The notes: generated from the letters alone by a model not told the origin. Numbered from the stretch's first letter, positions 22,690-35,044 are shown. The stretch is 64,000 nt of DNA from Opisthorchis felineus (GCA_004794785.1 SJOL01000554.1:581692-645691), one strand, 5' to 3'. Translations and numbers: made by a program.

Positions 22690-24122
22690 CAAGCGTAATT
22701 ATCTGGATGCCCAGCACCAGGTCAATGTCGAGCAATTTAAAACGGGACAAAGAAGTTGAGAAAAGCATCAGGCAAATAGAACACAGTTCGTTTTCAGCGA
22801 TGAGCTCTAAGGCTATTAATATGATCTAGAATTAGTTGGGGAAATTCGGGGTCCAAAGTTGCTCTATTGTTAGCACAGCTTAAGGAAAGACAATTAAAGG
22901 GGGGACTTGAGCTGGAATCAGAGGCTATGAAAACTAGTCATAGAAAACAACTCCTGAAGGCTTAAGCCGAGGTTGGTTTGGCGGGGCTCGAAGCATCTTT
23001 GACTGGTGGTGAAGACGAGTTAGCACATAGCAGCCGGTCATGTTTATCAGAGTCCTCGAAGGCGCGTATTAAAAACTATGCTGAAGTTTGTAGAAGGATG
23101 GTATCACCAATAAATTCTGAAAATCACCGTGGACTCGGGTTAGCCGGACGACAGCATTATAGGTTAGGTGACTTTCGTCATCTGGAATCTATTATAGATG
23201 GACTGGAGTTACCGAATTCGGCCTAATGCAGTTTGATGATCACCCTAGGAGCTACTAGAGGTTTACGCGTCAGTTTGAGCTTTAAGTCGAAGGCAAGACC
23301 CAAGACGCTGGAAAACGGCTCGTACAATTAACAAAGCGCATGCTCCGGTACAGCCAGGGAGGCTGTCGAAGATTGCCTCATGCTTCAGCCTGGAGAAGGA
23401 TATGAGCGAGCCCGCCGAATTCTGCGTGAGTCTTTCGGAAGGCCTCATGTGGTGGCCTGAGCCCTGAGCGATGATCTCATAAAATGTCTTCGTTCTACAT
23501 CGTGCGTGGCGAGAGATCTGACTCAGTTGGCCTTCAAGATGCAAAACTGCGAAATAGCCCTGACTCAGATGAACTACAGCGCAGAATTAACTTCTCTGGA
23601 GTATTTGGATAGGTTAGTGAGGTGGTTGCCCGATATTTTACAAAAGAAATGGCGGAATTTGCTTACCAAGCCACCCATGATCAGGGGGAAACGACCTTTG
23701 TCGACCTCACACGGTTCATCACTCAAAGGGCAAGAGTGTTGAGCAGTCGTTACGGTATTCTGGCAGAATCCGTTGCGAAAAGGGACTCAGGTGTACGTGG
23801 CCAATCTGTTACAGATGCAGGCAAGAGCAGAACTGCTTGGAGTCATGCAATAGTTCACACACCGCAAGCCCCACTATTGAGTGAGCCGAGTTGTATGGTT
23901 TGTGGTGGTGAACACCGTATCATTAACTGCGAACGCTCTCTATCTTTCGACCTAGTAAAACGATGGTCCACCTTGAGGTTTCTTGATGTTTGTTTCCAGT
24001 GTCTCGAAGGGGCCCACAAAGCAAAGGATTGCCAATCACAATATAGATGTGGGGTAGATGGATGTCGAGCTAAGCCTCACGTTCTGCTGCATTCCAGACC
24101 ACACAGTAAACAACCAGAGTAA
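22690..24122 (+). pseudogene. BEL/Pao gag with zinc knuckles, frameshifted
   Basis: Gag would form the capsid and bind the element's RNA. The capsid-like part is spread over several frames from 22690 to about 23640 (MQFDDHPRSY, DLTQLAFKMQNCEIALTQMN). From 23622 a 166-codon frame holds two cysteine-histidine knuckles: CMVCGGEHRIINC (CX2CX3HX4C) and CFQCLEGAHKAKDC (CX2CX4HX4C). A third motif, CGVDGCRAKPHVLLH, follows. These are typical of BEL/Pao nucleocapsids. Stops in the upstream half show that it is dead. Confidence 0.8.
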
Positions 24123-24173
24123 GTTCCTGTTTTCAAAAGCTATGCGATCACTGATAGCAAGACAACTGTTTAC

Positions 24174-24638
24174 TTGTTGTTGACTCCAGTTCGTCTGAAG
24201 GGACTTTCGGCAGAATTGTTGACGTATGCCTTCTTAAACAGCGGGTCTGATACTACAATCGTATGCAGTAACTTGTTGCACCAACTCGGCGTAGAGAATC
24301 ATCGAACGCCACGTGAAATACGGACAACCAGTGGGTCTTCTTTAGCTCTGGGAGAATCAGGAAGTTTCGAGGTGTGTTCACTCCGCGATGACGAAGTTAG
24401 TAACGTGAAATATGATTTCGTGGTATCCAAAACTCTCCCATCAATGGTCGTAGACTCACCTTTGGAGATTGCAAGTCGTTGGCCTCACTTAAAAGAGTCG
24501 TCTAAATCTGTTGGTATATTAATTGGCTGTGATGTTCCCGAGGCTCACTGGGTACTAGACCAGCGGTTGAAAGGTCGAAAAGAACAGTTTGCCGTGAAGA
24601 AACCACTGGGCTGGATTATACTTGGGCCACAAAGTTAA
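24174..24638 (+). pseudogene. BEL/Pao aspartic protease, active-site Asp lost
   Basis: A 155-codon frame following gag. The retropepsin signature is present as FLNSGSDTTIV. The catalytic residue normally is Asp in the D-S-G triad; here the codon at 24237-24239 is AAC (Asn), a single G-to-A change. The rest of the fold is well kept (VVSKTLPSMVVDS, GILIGCDVPEAHWVL). The enzyme would cut the gag-pol polyprotein, and this copy should not. Confidence 0.8.
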
Positions 24639-24705
24639 GGTAGCCGAGGAAGAGTCGCCGCCAGCTGCCTGTCCGCGGGGGAATCACATGTGAAGGGTCA
24701 ACTTC

Positions 24706-25779
24706 GTGCTTCATACAACGCCAATTTTGCGGAGATTGCTCGGGAAGACCGCATCGGTTGAGGACAGACGCGAAGTGGAATTGATGAGCGCACGGATGAA
24801 ACATGTTAGGGGACATTTTGTTGTATCGCTCCTTTGGAAAGCAGAGCGATCCACTGGTTCTTCGAACATTTTAGCAGCCTTATCACGACTGCACCCATTG
24901 CGAAAACGTTTTCTGCTTGACCCAGAATACTTAAAAACATATGCAGCAGTTATGTCGCGAAATCTCAAGAAGGACTGTGCGGTGCCAGTCCCCCCTGAGC
25001 TGATGACATCACAATCAGCCGCCATATGGTACCTGCATCGCAATGCAGTATTGAACCCTAGAAAGCCTGGAAAAATGCTTGACTGTGCAGCTAAGCACCA
25101 CGAAAGATCGCTGAACGACATGCTTCTCCAGGGGCCGAATAAACTTGCTGACTTGATAAGTGTTCCCTTGAAATTTCGAAGAGACCAGGTTGCTGTGTTG
25201 GCAGATGTTGAAGAAATGTCCGCGCAAGTTTATGCCCCACAGCTTGATCAAGGGACTCTGAGACTTCTGTGGTTCTCCCAAAATGACCTTCATAGTGAGC
25301 CTATTGAATTTCAAATGACCTCTCATGTTTTAGGCGCCGTCTCTTCGCCATTCTGTCCAAAATCCGCCTTGCGACAAAGAGTGTCTGTGTTCGGCAAGGA
25401 TTACGACCACAGAATTAAATCGCCTACGCTGAACAACTTCTGTGTAGATAAGTGCTTGGTGTCAGTACCTTCCGTTGCATACGCAAAGAGTTTTGTACAG
25501 GGAATAACCGTGCTGCTGTCAAAAAGGAGCTTTCACCTTCATAAATGGGTGAGCAATGTTCCCGTTGCAATGCAAGGTCTTCCGCCATCTAAAAGAGTGG
25601 AGGCTATAGTGGAAATGTCTCCGAAAGCGATAAATACACAGCGACCTTTGGGCATTGAATGGGATCCACGCTCCGACACGCTTTGCCTTCGGTTTCGTAG
25701 TCCCGAGAAACCACTAACACAAAGAGGAATTCTGTTATTTGTTTGTTCGCTTTTTGTTCCACTAGGATGGGTGGTTCTT
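24706..25779 (+). pseudogene. BEL/Pao reverse transcriptase, catalytic YVDD altered
   Basis: An open frame with RT segments: KMLDCAAKHHERSLNDMLLQ, GPNKLADLISVPLKFRR, VAVLADVEEM (motif A). The active-site box reads CVDKCL at 25441-25458, where the family has YVDDCL. The second Asp is therefore Lys (25450-25452) and the first is kept (25447-25449). The start of a Pao-type domain follows (PLTQRGILLFVCSLFVPLGW). The homology stops at about 25779, where repeat A begins. The open frame continuing to 25887 runs into repeat A and is not a natural C-terminus. Confidence 0.8.
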
Positions 25780-26520
25780 GCTGAACCTTTCACCGGATCG
25801 GAACATCTCGGTGTCCTTTACTTTGTACCCCTCACCAAGTCCGTCATTTTCCTTGTAGTTCGCTTTCCTTCTTGTGCGTTTTCGTGAACTCCTTCTCCCA
25901 AAGAACTTTTAGACCCAACCCCGCTCCAGCAGCAACACCAGTGAGTATCTCCAGTTTCACTGCACACGGTGATTCTGAGTTTCCCAATACCATTTATCCG
26001 TACCACATATTCCCCCACTTACGCTTTCCGTGACTCTGGCCATACGCCCAACAGCCCAAGGCTACGATGACCCAGTAACGGTTTTAGGCTTTAGTTCAAA
26101 TCAGCCGGTCAGATCGTGCCAGTTCTGCTGCCTCTCCTGATCCGTTATTCTGGTTCCACTTTTCCTGCAGATTAAAGTTTTTCTTTTAGTATTTTTATCA
26201 CGTACCAGGAAGGAATACTCTTGCTATGCCCTCCCTCGTATTGTTTTTGCCCGCCACTTTCAAATCTTAATGATCGTACCTTGTCTCATCTGATATGTTC
26301 CCCATAAGAAAGAAAGAGCCCTTGTAATTTTGGTTTCCCACCCATGCCGCCTCAGGCCTGACAAAGTCTACTTCGGATAATGCCCACTCTTTATTTCGCC
26401 GTCCCTATTCCACGGAATTCCCAGCACCCACAAACCCCACCAGTCATGCTCTTATTCTGACTGTAAGTCTATGATCATGCCAGAAGGTATGCCACCCACT
26501 AGTTGGGAATAAACATTATT
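25780..26520 (-). repeat. Repeat A copy inside the BEL/Pao pol region
   Basis: A reverse-orientation copy matching 17516-18250 of the most complete repeat A. The junctions are near ctgaacctttcacc (left) and tgcttagccgc (right). It sits where the end of the Pao domain, RNase H and the integrase core should be. Either insertion plus deletion or a recombination replaced several hundred codons. Confidence 0.8.
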
Positions 26521-27110
26521 ATGCTTAGCCGCGATGCAGCTGCTACAAGAGATTGTAAGGCCGGCCTTGACTGAAGCTCATTCAAATCGATGGCATTTGC
26601 GGTTGAAATTGATCAAGCCGATTGGAGTCGTGAGGTAAATCATTTTTGTGCTCATCGAAGAACAAAGTTTATCTGATGATTGTCCGTCAACCCTTTTTGT
26701 CGAGGTGAATCGTATTCTAAACGATCGACCTTTAATGTCTGTAAGTTCAGATTGCCGTGACGCATTTGCTTTGACATCGAATCACCTCTTGCTACACGAA
26801 GCAATTGCAGGTATCCCATCTCATTGCAGCTTGAAGGAGTGGCTCGCCTGACGTTGGAAGCAGGTGATTTGCTTGTCGTGTGTTTTCTGGAACAGGTGGA
26901 TGAAAGCATATGTTCCAACACTTCAGCTTCGCCATAAGCGGCTATGTCGGAATAAAAACCTCAGAAGGGATACGATTTTGGTAATATCCGAACATCTTGC
27001 TAGGGGAAGGTTGCCACTGGGCATAGTGATGGTGTCAAACGGATGCAGATGGCCTCGTCAGATTGGCATCCCCTTGCACAAGCTCCAGTGTCATCAAGCG
27101 CGATGGTAGG
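26521..27110 (+). pseudogene. BEL/Pao integrase C-terminal remnant
   Basis: From 26648 the frame reads IEEQSLSDDCPSTLFVEVNR, ILNDRPLMSVSSD and TSNHLLL, the conserved end of BEL/Pao integrase. After a shift, VPTLQLRHK, then DTILVISEHLARGRLPLGIV gives the C-terminal DNA-binding part. The DDE catalytic core and zinc-binding start are absent. Integrase would insert the cDNA; this copy cannot. Confidence 0.8.
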
Positions 27111-27386
27111 AGCCTGTGTTTGTCGGAGGGGGGAGGTTAACCTTAATGAGGGGTACGTGGGTTTACGAGTGTTTTCCGTGTATCCTGATAGATTTGTTTA
27201 GAACCACCGGTTTTCAGATCAGCGTGATATCGTGGGTAGGCGCATGTACCGTTGAAACCAGACTTCGTGACAGGAGTGGACTCGGACCATTCAGGTCGGC
27301 GGCTAACGTTGCATGCTTGTAGGCTAGAGCTCTCTGGATGACTTACCTGCTCGCCTGCTGACCGTCAGACGAATGTTGGCCGGCGG
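27111..27386 (+). other. BEL/Pao sequence between integrase and 3' LTR
   Basis: Non-coding. A purine run, ggaggggggagg at about 27125-27136, is the best polypurine-tract candidate. It lies about 250 bases before the LTR start, farther than usual. Confidence 0.4.
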
Positions 27387-27847
27387 TGTTGCAACTTTGC
27401 ATATCTGGAAAATTGCCTCCCATCTTGAATGACTGCCTTCCCGGTTATCAATTCAAATGAACCGCCCCTTTTTATTTTTGATATACTTGAACTCTATTTC
27501 AGTTTAGCAAAGACCTTTGTATCTTCCGTTTTCCTTGCTACGCAAATCGTTTTTACCGCCTCAGATATACTATTCTTGTACCGAAGTTCTGGTCAGCCAT
27601 AGATTTGTTTTATTGCATCAATTTGCGACCCGGTTTCGATGACGCGTTGGCTGTTGATTTATATCGGCTTTGCTGGCTTTTTGGAGTACCCCACCGTTTG
27701 TCGAAAACCGTTGAGGTTTGTAATTTTGTATCCGTGTAACTACTTTTATTTTTATAGTACAGCATACTTGCGTAACAATTTGTTCGGAGTTTTGCCGGTT
27801 TGGTTGCTAACTTTGGTGCTCGTTGCTCAAACGAAACGATCGTCACA
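27387..27847 (+). repeat. 3' LTR of the BEL/Pao element
   Basis: It begins TGTTGCAACT and ends GTCACA, 461 bases, and is nearly identical to the 5' LTR. TGCAT follows as the right half of the target duplication. Short open frames appear in both LTRs because the DNA is duplicated. Confidence 0.85.
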
Positions 27848-28239
27848 TGCATACTTAAACAAAAAATGGAGGACAGGGAAATTTTTGTTTCTTATGATAG
27901 ACAATCAAGATTTGAAGGTTGGTTACATGTAGAGCCACCCCATTTCTTTAAACAGAGCCAAAACGTGAAATTCCAAAGCAGATCCTTCCAGTGTACGCTG
28001 TTATCACATGCATATTTTGGGAAAGTGAGCTGAATTACACTAATGCATAGGTTTCAGAATTACCAGGTTTTAACAGGTAATCCCAATACCAAGTGACCAC
28101 ATGACTAGACTCTCTCCAGGCACCACCATTTGAGTAGTCTAACTTCACGTCAAAATATTACAGCTTGTGCGTTTTGTGCATTGAACTTCGGAAGTTTACG
28201 CTATCCATACCAGAAACAATAGAACTTAGCATTTACATA

Positions 28240-28440
28240 TAATACCAGGCTTATTTCGAAACTTGTAGGGAACCTGCCAATAAAGGCACGATTGTGCCGT
28301 TACGACCTGAACGCGGCGGGAAACAATAATATCGAGAGGAATGTATAACTAACGAGACGCGCTTTTTACGCGAAAATTTATCGTAGTTGTGGAAACTGAA
28401 TAAACTAGAACAATGAGGCAGGAGGTACGACTCGTGCAAT
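28240..28440 (+). repeat. Repeat B, copy 1
   Basis: It shares aacttgtagggaa, taacgagac and a cgaagttgtgggaact-like stretch with 32610-32800 in the same orientation. The two are clearly diverged. No coding content; class unknown. Confidence 0.5.
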
Positions 28441-28499
28441 GATTAAGCCGGTTAACTTGAAATAAAACCGAAAAATCGTTGCTGGCCATGAGTGACCTC

Positions 28500-28950
28500 G
28501 GGCGGTTGAGTAAATGGTCAGGGTCAAAAAAAAGATGGAGATGGAGGTGAGAGAATTTTAAGTGGAGAAAAGTGGAAAGTTTCGCCCCAAAAATATGGTT
28601 TACATTGAGGCTTTGTAGACTCACTGTTGTCAATGTTGTAGGGAAGTCAGTTGTAAGGGGTATTTTCTATGGGGAGATAATGCTAATACATAGGGCCAAA
28701 CGAGCGCTTCAAATGACATGTTTGAACATATGGAAGGGGCAGACTGAAATTGCAACGGAAAACTGGGGTGGTTAAATCCAAACGGAATGTTTAGCGGGTT
28801 AGAACAAGTCGTCCCAGGGGCGATTAGGGCCGAGTGAACCATTTGTTTGCAGTTAAAATAACAGGCCCCAATGGGCGATAGTTGGTAGTCGAAGGTAGGA
28901 AGAAAATAGCTGCGAGGTTGCCACTGCCGGGTGCACACGTACTGTTAGTG
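28500..28950 (+). repeat. Repeat A, diverged copy
   Basis: It aligns by eye with repeat A at 17981-18345. Shared points are ggtcagggtca at the start, ccaaacggaatgtttagc against the position of ccaatggagggttcagc, and gggcgatagttggtagtcga, then aggtaggaag. Identity is low, so borders are approximate. Confidence 0.5.
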
Positions 28951-28959
28951 GCACCCCAG

Positions 28960-31900
28960 GGTTAACCGAAGTGTAACTACACAGCTGGATGCACCCACTT
29001 CTGTTTTTAGTGTGAGGGTTTTGCTGAAAACGCTTGAGAGTGCATGCATAGATTAATACAACCTCCATTATTCTACACGTTTTTCGTAATTGAGCTATGA
29101 CTTACACCCCCAACCAAAAAGTCAACCCTGTACCCCGGAAACCTATGCATATAAGCTGAATTGTAATATCCGGTAGCCCAAGCGCTGTAAAGCTATTTAA
29201 TGCAGCAAGAAGTATATTTTACTTACTGATGCGAACTTTATTTGCGACAGTAACTGTGCTTATGGTATGGCCCAAATAGGTGGTGACCTATCCCGGATGA
29301 ATCAACTACACACAAAAATGACTTCATTCCTAAAGGTTTGTTCCAGTGAACCGCGAAAAACAAATAAACTTTACTTTTTAGGTTCCCGCACTGCTGACAC
29401 AGCGCACTCACATGCATTCGCTTATTGAACAAACACGATGGAATGGCCACCAAATAGCGTGGCAGCAAAATTTTGATTTTCCCCATGGATGGGGAACTGG
29501 GCATGGAAGAGGTTAGAGAATTCGTTGAGCAACATGGCTCTTCGCTATTATTCCAACGTTTTTGAAACTGCCACTTGGTGTCATATCGAGTTGGTTCAAT
29601 TCATAATCCATAATGTGCTAGATTTTATCGCCGGTAGTCCCTCCCTGAGCGTATATTATCAATAGTTCGGAGAAAACCACAGCTATGGTGCGAATTTTTT
29701 CTGGATGTATTGGCAATTGCATGCGCCTTGTTCGAACTGTGGTCGCTCCTGAATATACTCCCCGTTAAGCAGTCTAAAAAGCTTTCTCTGTTTAGGACTT
29801 CCTCAAGAATTTCTCTCCATCTACTGAAACTAACTTTTTATGAGAAGCGTTCGGCCACAGTCACTTGGAAAAAATGAAGAAACATATTCTTACAACTTGG
29901 GAACTTGGGCAAAAGCCTCGATTCTCTGTATCAGTCCGTGAACCCCATGAACCTCTTTGCTTGTAAGCCTAGAGTTGCAAGACTTCGACCAACCAACCAA
30001 ATTTTGTTTGTGTGAAAGTATTTTGACGGCTCAGAGAGTTATAAAGTTTTTGAACCATCTAAAGCCACGATATCCACACCATCGCACCCAAAATGCACCA
30101 ACACTGGTGTTTTCACTCCTATGCTGAACAAGCTAGTTCGCGTTTTTTGATATAAATGCTGCATTTTTTCTTCCTGCTTCAAACACTGATAGTGAAGGTC
30201 CAGAGTTTACGCTAACCGTGCTGAGTTGGATTATCGTAATAAGCAATATGAAGGCTCATGTTGCCGAAATATTATACCCTCTGCAGATGACAATACGGTT
30301 GGGGTGTTTTTTGCTTTCTCCACTTCTGCATTTACTGGCGTGCTAATGCCTATCCGGATTCTCTCAAAACCTCCTTTGGCCTTGGTGTTTCTTCTACAGC
30401 CAGGGGAACCATATTTGTAACTACTGGTCGTTCAAAGTTTGTCCCGTTTACAGGAGCCAATGTTGTCAGTCGTTACATGAAGCACAATGGTAGCTGATAT
30501 CATCCTTGTTCAGATGGTAGAAATCGGATGATTTGTGGTTTGTCTGGCATTCAAATCTGCCTCGACCACCGTTTTGCATCAGCTTCTTTGACGAAGCGAA
30601 AAACAAGGTTTTGTCAGTGAGCGTCATCACCCCGCTTGCGACAAGCATTATTAATGCAGTTTTCTTAGAGAATTAGGCACAGTGCATAGTTTCCAGTTAT
30701 TGTGCGATTCCGCATTGCCTCTGAGTGAAGAGAAATTATTCGTTCGAATTGCATGCTGCGTCGGCTTGCTGCGAGTCTTTCAGAGCTCTACAAATTGTTG
30801 TGCAAAGTTTGACAGCGAAATAATTTTTCGCGACGACCACTGACAAGGATTCATATGGTGCTTCCGCAAGGTGAATAACATCAGGAAAAGTTTTTGTTCT
30901 GCGTGCAGCACCACGCAAATGGCGGCTGATTTCGCAAAAATTTTGGTTAGGTACGAAAACAGTTTTTTTTGCCGGCGGGCCGACACTTTGCCTGAAGTAT
31001 CATGTGGCGTATATATCAAGTGACAGACCTATCAGTTTTGATAACCATTTTGTCCCAAAAAACGAACACTCTGGCCTAATTGCCAACTGATATTCCGATG
31101 GTAAAATCACAGCAAACGCAAGCAAGACGGCTAAATTGTCATGCTTTTTAAGCAGTTTGAATTCAGCAAGGTGTTCAAGCAAAATAACTTTCTTTAACTA
31201 ATAAATACATTATCTTGCCTAAGTTTGTTTGAGTTTACCTGACTCGGTAAAATTTAGAAAAACAGTCGGTGATTCCACTTTGCCCCCTTTAAATCAGAGC
31301 AAAAGCTTTTCACTGTGTATACAGTGGACAAATGCTTCTGTACCTGTACGCGAGTCTGCCTACATCTATTGAGTGCATTTGCTGCCATGAGTGGCGTAAC
31401 TTTAGGAACAAACATCGTGGTGCAGTTAGAAGAACAGCACAACAGACGTCGGTTGCACCGCCCAAAAGGCGGAAAATTTGGACAGCTGCAAAAGGCATGT
31501 CCATCACAAACTGGGTCTTGTCAAGTTTGGCACCATCTAGCCAGTGGGATTTGGGCATGACGAACTTCTGTGAGGCGCGACGGTGAAACGCAGGTAGCGT
31601 AGAGGCGGTAGGGCAAGACTCTGTGGCATATAGAAAAATGGGCCTTGGGATGATGGAAACAATATCACTGGGGGGATTTTAAAAAATTAAGCTCAGGGGT
31701 ATCGTAACAAACGGGTCAACCTTTGCAGTGGTTGGATGACCCTCGGCTAATAAAGTATTAGGTTGGGCTAAATTAGGATGAGAAGGCACACAATGGCTGG
31801 CTGGGGTTGAGAGGGATTTTGAAAGGGGTGTTTTGGTGCTAAAAGCAGGTAATCTTGCTGGCCATGAAAAGTTTGAACTGTGTTTGGTCGAATTTGTTGA

Positions 31901-32605
31901 AGCGGGCAAATATTTTTCATCGCACCGGACCAGATGGCAGTCGTGGAAAAAGCAAGCGAACTAATGATCAAAACTTGTGGACAGCGCACTGGCACATCCA
32001 GCACCTTTTAATTTGGCAAATTGTGGCTAAATAGGTGCGTGTTGTTTGCGGAAGTGGCACGCTTGGTCCGGAAATAACAGACACCGTAAGCTGAGCAACA
32101 ACATTAGTCTAAGCACGGTAGTTGAAGGAACGCCATCGCCACGTCGCGTGTTGGTTCATTGATAGACCAGCGTTTTGACTTCTTAACCGAACCATCCGCG
32201 GTTATTTGAGCAGTTGAGTTTGCATGGAACGAGATTAGTCAAATAACGATATTCTTAAGTCCACCAGGGGCGCATTGTAAATGTCCGCTGCCATCAAGTG
32301 AAACTAATGACGTAGCCACAAATTGATTGGAAACTCAGAGGAGAAAAGGTAGAAATGACATTACCAGAAAATGCTAGGCTCGCGAGGTTTACTGCCGCTT
32401 AAAACAGCAGACCGCTGAGGGGCGGTTGCCGTTTCCATCCAATGCAGGAACGCGATGGTATCTGACCGTAAAAACCATAATGATCATTTAGCTATGGAAA
32501 GTGAGCAGTGGAGATAATCGTTCGGAGAAAACGAGTATGGCCGCGTGTAAATGGGAGAAACGTGCATTAGCTAGAGATGCGCCACTTTTGTCATAGTCGT
32601 TTGGT
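28960..32605. other. Unassigned non-coding stretch
   Basis: No gene, exon or transposon coding remnant is recognised on either strand. Open frames stay below about 100 codons and show no motif. No array longer than a short A/T run is seen. Confidence 0.35.
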
Positions 32606-32609
32606 TACA

Positions 32610-32800
32610 ATAATAATAGGTTTAAATCTCAACTTGTAGGGAATATGCCGATTGAGGCATGGTTGGACCATTACAACCTAAACTCGGCTGACAAAAACAC
32701 AACGGGGCATAAAGTACAGATAACGAGACACGCTTATTACGTGAAAGTTCACCGAAGTTGTGGGAACTACGGAGCTTAGTAGTGAGGAACAGTTGCAACT
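32610..32800 (+). repeat. Repeat B, copy 2
   Basis: The second copy of the repeat at 28240-28440. It shares aacttgtagggaa and taacgagacacgc and the surrounding order of words. Confidence 0.5.
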
Positions 32801-34079
32801 GGACGGGACACTGCATTTTTGTCCCGGTACAGCTAGTTACTGAGACGTATTATGTAGAACGGCGTGCCAGGCTAATGAATGTGTTTAAGATTCTATTACA
32901 GAGGGCTACCAAAACAGTACAATATCGTCAATTCAGAAATTGTATGAGAAAATTGTGTAGGAAAATAGGTTATCGGTCGGGAGCTACAGCAAACAACAAT
33001 GTACACAATGAAAGGTGAATAACTATTTCACTACATGCTGCGCAAAAAGGGTTGCACAACTATGTAGGGAATCTTGATTGGCCCAAAGGAGCTATTAGTT
33101 AGAAGCATGAATGGACGAACAACTGGAAGAATGCCTTGGGCTTGTGGTCGTGGTGCGTTTGCAAAATGGGGCAATCTCGGCGCAGTGCATTTTACTACTC
33201 AACTATAACCAAGAACTTTTCACTGTTCGCAGAGAGCTGCATTCAGTCAGAAACTCAAAAAGGTTTTGTAATTCCCAATTATTTGCATCCTGAATGGAAG
33301 CCTCCCTAAGAAGTGAAGGTTCTTGGAAATCTCCCGGAGATCAAAACTTCGTAGGATAAATCCCGTATGCTAGCAAAACCATTCCAGCAGTCGAAATAAA
33401 ATAGAACTATAATTAGAGCATGAATTTTAAACAAACTCAAGCGGAAAACGGCGTCATCCGTAGGCTTATTCACATTGCTCCCTTTTTTCAAGACCGCGCT
33501 AATGAGGCCTAATTGGTGTAAAACAAGTTAGCGCCCAAAAGTCACGGCACAAACAAGACATTCTGGTGCCTGCAAGTGCCTGTGGCACAAGTTATGGTAT
33601 CACAATACAAATGAACATCGAGGCTGAAAACCCTGCATGCCTCAACTCTTTCTTGAATATATCGGTCGTTTCACACTGAATAGGCAACCTAATTTACCCG
33701 ATACTTGTTCTCGTGAGAGCCATTTAGCGGCTATTACCATCCGTCTTGTCGGATTTGAACTCCAAAATTTGACATACAAGCGTGTTTGCATCAAAAGCTC
33801 CACTTGTGCAATCTAGAGGCACTGAAACTGCTTCATTTAACGCTTAATCGAAGTCTTGGTCGGTGGCCAATTGATCAGCATAAATGTGAATGTTGTTGGG
33901 TCTTTCTCTAAGGTGTCATTCGGCCGTGAATTTGTTTTCTGAAGGTTGTTTTTTCAGGTACGTCCAATCTGCTCTGGTGAGGTAGTGGTCACATGCTTGC
34001 CTGATAGCGTTGTCCCTATTAAAGAACAGTCAAAAACAGTCAACACCAATGAACTGTGATGGGAAAAAAGATGAAGTTT
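32801..34079. other. Unassigned non-coding stretch
   Basis: Nothing recognisable apart from short motif-free open frames. Confidence 0.35.
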
Positions 34080-34901
34080 GGTTCTTCTTACATTTGGTGT
34101 GTTTCACAACTAGCATACAAGGCTAGCGCCTAAAGGCATTTTTTTCATGAATCACTTGTCGATTGAAGCTGATAGCAGTGCTTCTGGGACTGGTGACCGT
34201 TTCTCCAACACTCACGTTCCCTCCTAGATTATTGCACTGTCCAACTCACGTAATAAATTCCAGATAAACTTGTCCATCATCTTGGAAGTTTTACTCCGGT
34301 CAGTCCTTATCTGTTCGATTTCCCTCATCAAACCACATCTCTGTCTACTTAAAACGAGTTGCTCCAGGTCTCTTATAATATAATAGCACATATTGACAAG
34401 CATAACCCATCCTTGAATGCTAGTCTACTAAGCACAAATCTACTCCCATCCTGTCTAATTTGATCACTTGTTGTCATTACCCCAATTGTGGTGGAATTCA
34501 ACCTATCTGAGGCCTCCTCAAACTCATCAGGCTTTACTGATCTAATCCCATTCTCTCGTCTTTTTAAGCTTCCACCTTCGGCGATACATAATTCGAAAGC
34601 CCTGTTTGGCCGTTATCCTCTCCACCTGTTATACAATGTACATCCGCGCTTATCCCCAAACGGACCAAAAATACCTGCCATCTCACATTGGCTTTAATTT
34701 ACCCTTCCTTCTCTTGACTGTTCCCCCTCGCTTACTCATTCTCCTACAAGCAATCACAAACAGACTCTTCACCTTGCCCAGGCCGCCTACCGGACACGTT
34801 CACTCTAAAGTGCTGAGCCTTCCGTTTGGCTTTAAACATCTCCGTGGACTTGCAGCTTGTGCTCCCCACTAAGTCAATCATTTTCCGTACATTTTGCGTC
34901 C
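34080..34901 (-). repeat. Repeat A, split copy, first part
   Basis: Reverse-orientation repeat A. It matches the far half of the 17516-19170 copy (for example gattgaagctgatagcagtg, then cacttgttgtca, then ccctgtttggccgttat). It stops at about 34901, after cattttgcgtcc. The continuation is found at 39226, on the other side of the CR1 element. Confidence 0.7.
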
Positions 34902-34902
34902 C

Positions 34903-34926
34903 GGATTCACGGATTCACGGATTGAT
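34903..34926 (-). repeat. 8-bp tandem repeat at the CR1 3' terminus
   Basis: ggattcac ggattcac ggatt on the plus strand; on the element strand the unit is gtgaatcc. It resembles in length and spacing the terminal octamers of CR1 elements. Confidence 0.65.
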
Positions 34927-35044
34927 ACACAGGATCGAGGCTTTTGGCCAAGTTTCCCGGGTCGGTTGTGCTTTTGTCGTTCTGCGGTTGTCGTTCACCT
35001 GAAAGGCACAGGCGAAAAAAGGGTGTAGCATTGCTCTTTAAGTT

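Larger units (their letters stand above)
22211..27847 (+). mobile_element. BEL/Pao LTR retrotransposon, complete ends, defective inside
   Basis: Two direct repeats of about 461-465 bases bound a coding region with the order gag with zinc knuckles, aspartic protease, reverse transcriptase, Pao-type domain, then an integrase C-terminus. This is the order in BEL/Pao elements. The element is flanked by a near-perfect 5-bp duplication. The coding part is inactive: gag has stops and shifts, the protease and RT lack key residues, and the RNase H and integrase core are replaced by repeat A (25780-26520). Only fragments of gag and pol could be made. Confidence 0.85.

Noticed and set aside
22434..27932. 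Repeated 74-98 codon frames near 22.5 kb and 27.7 kb
   Set aside because: They are within the two LTRs and reflect LTR identity, not a gene pair.
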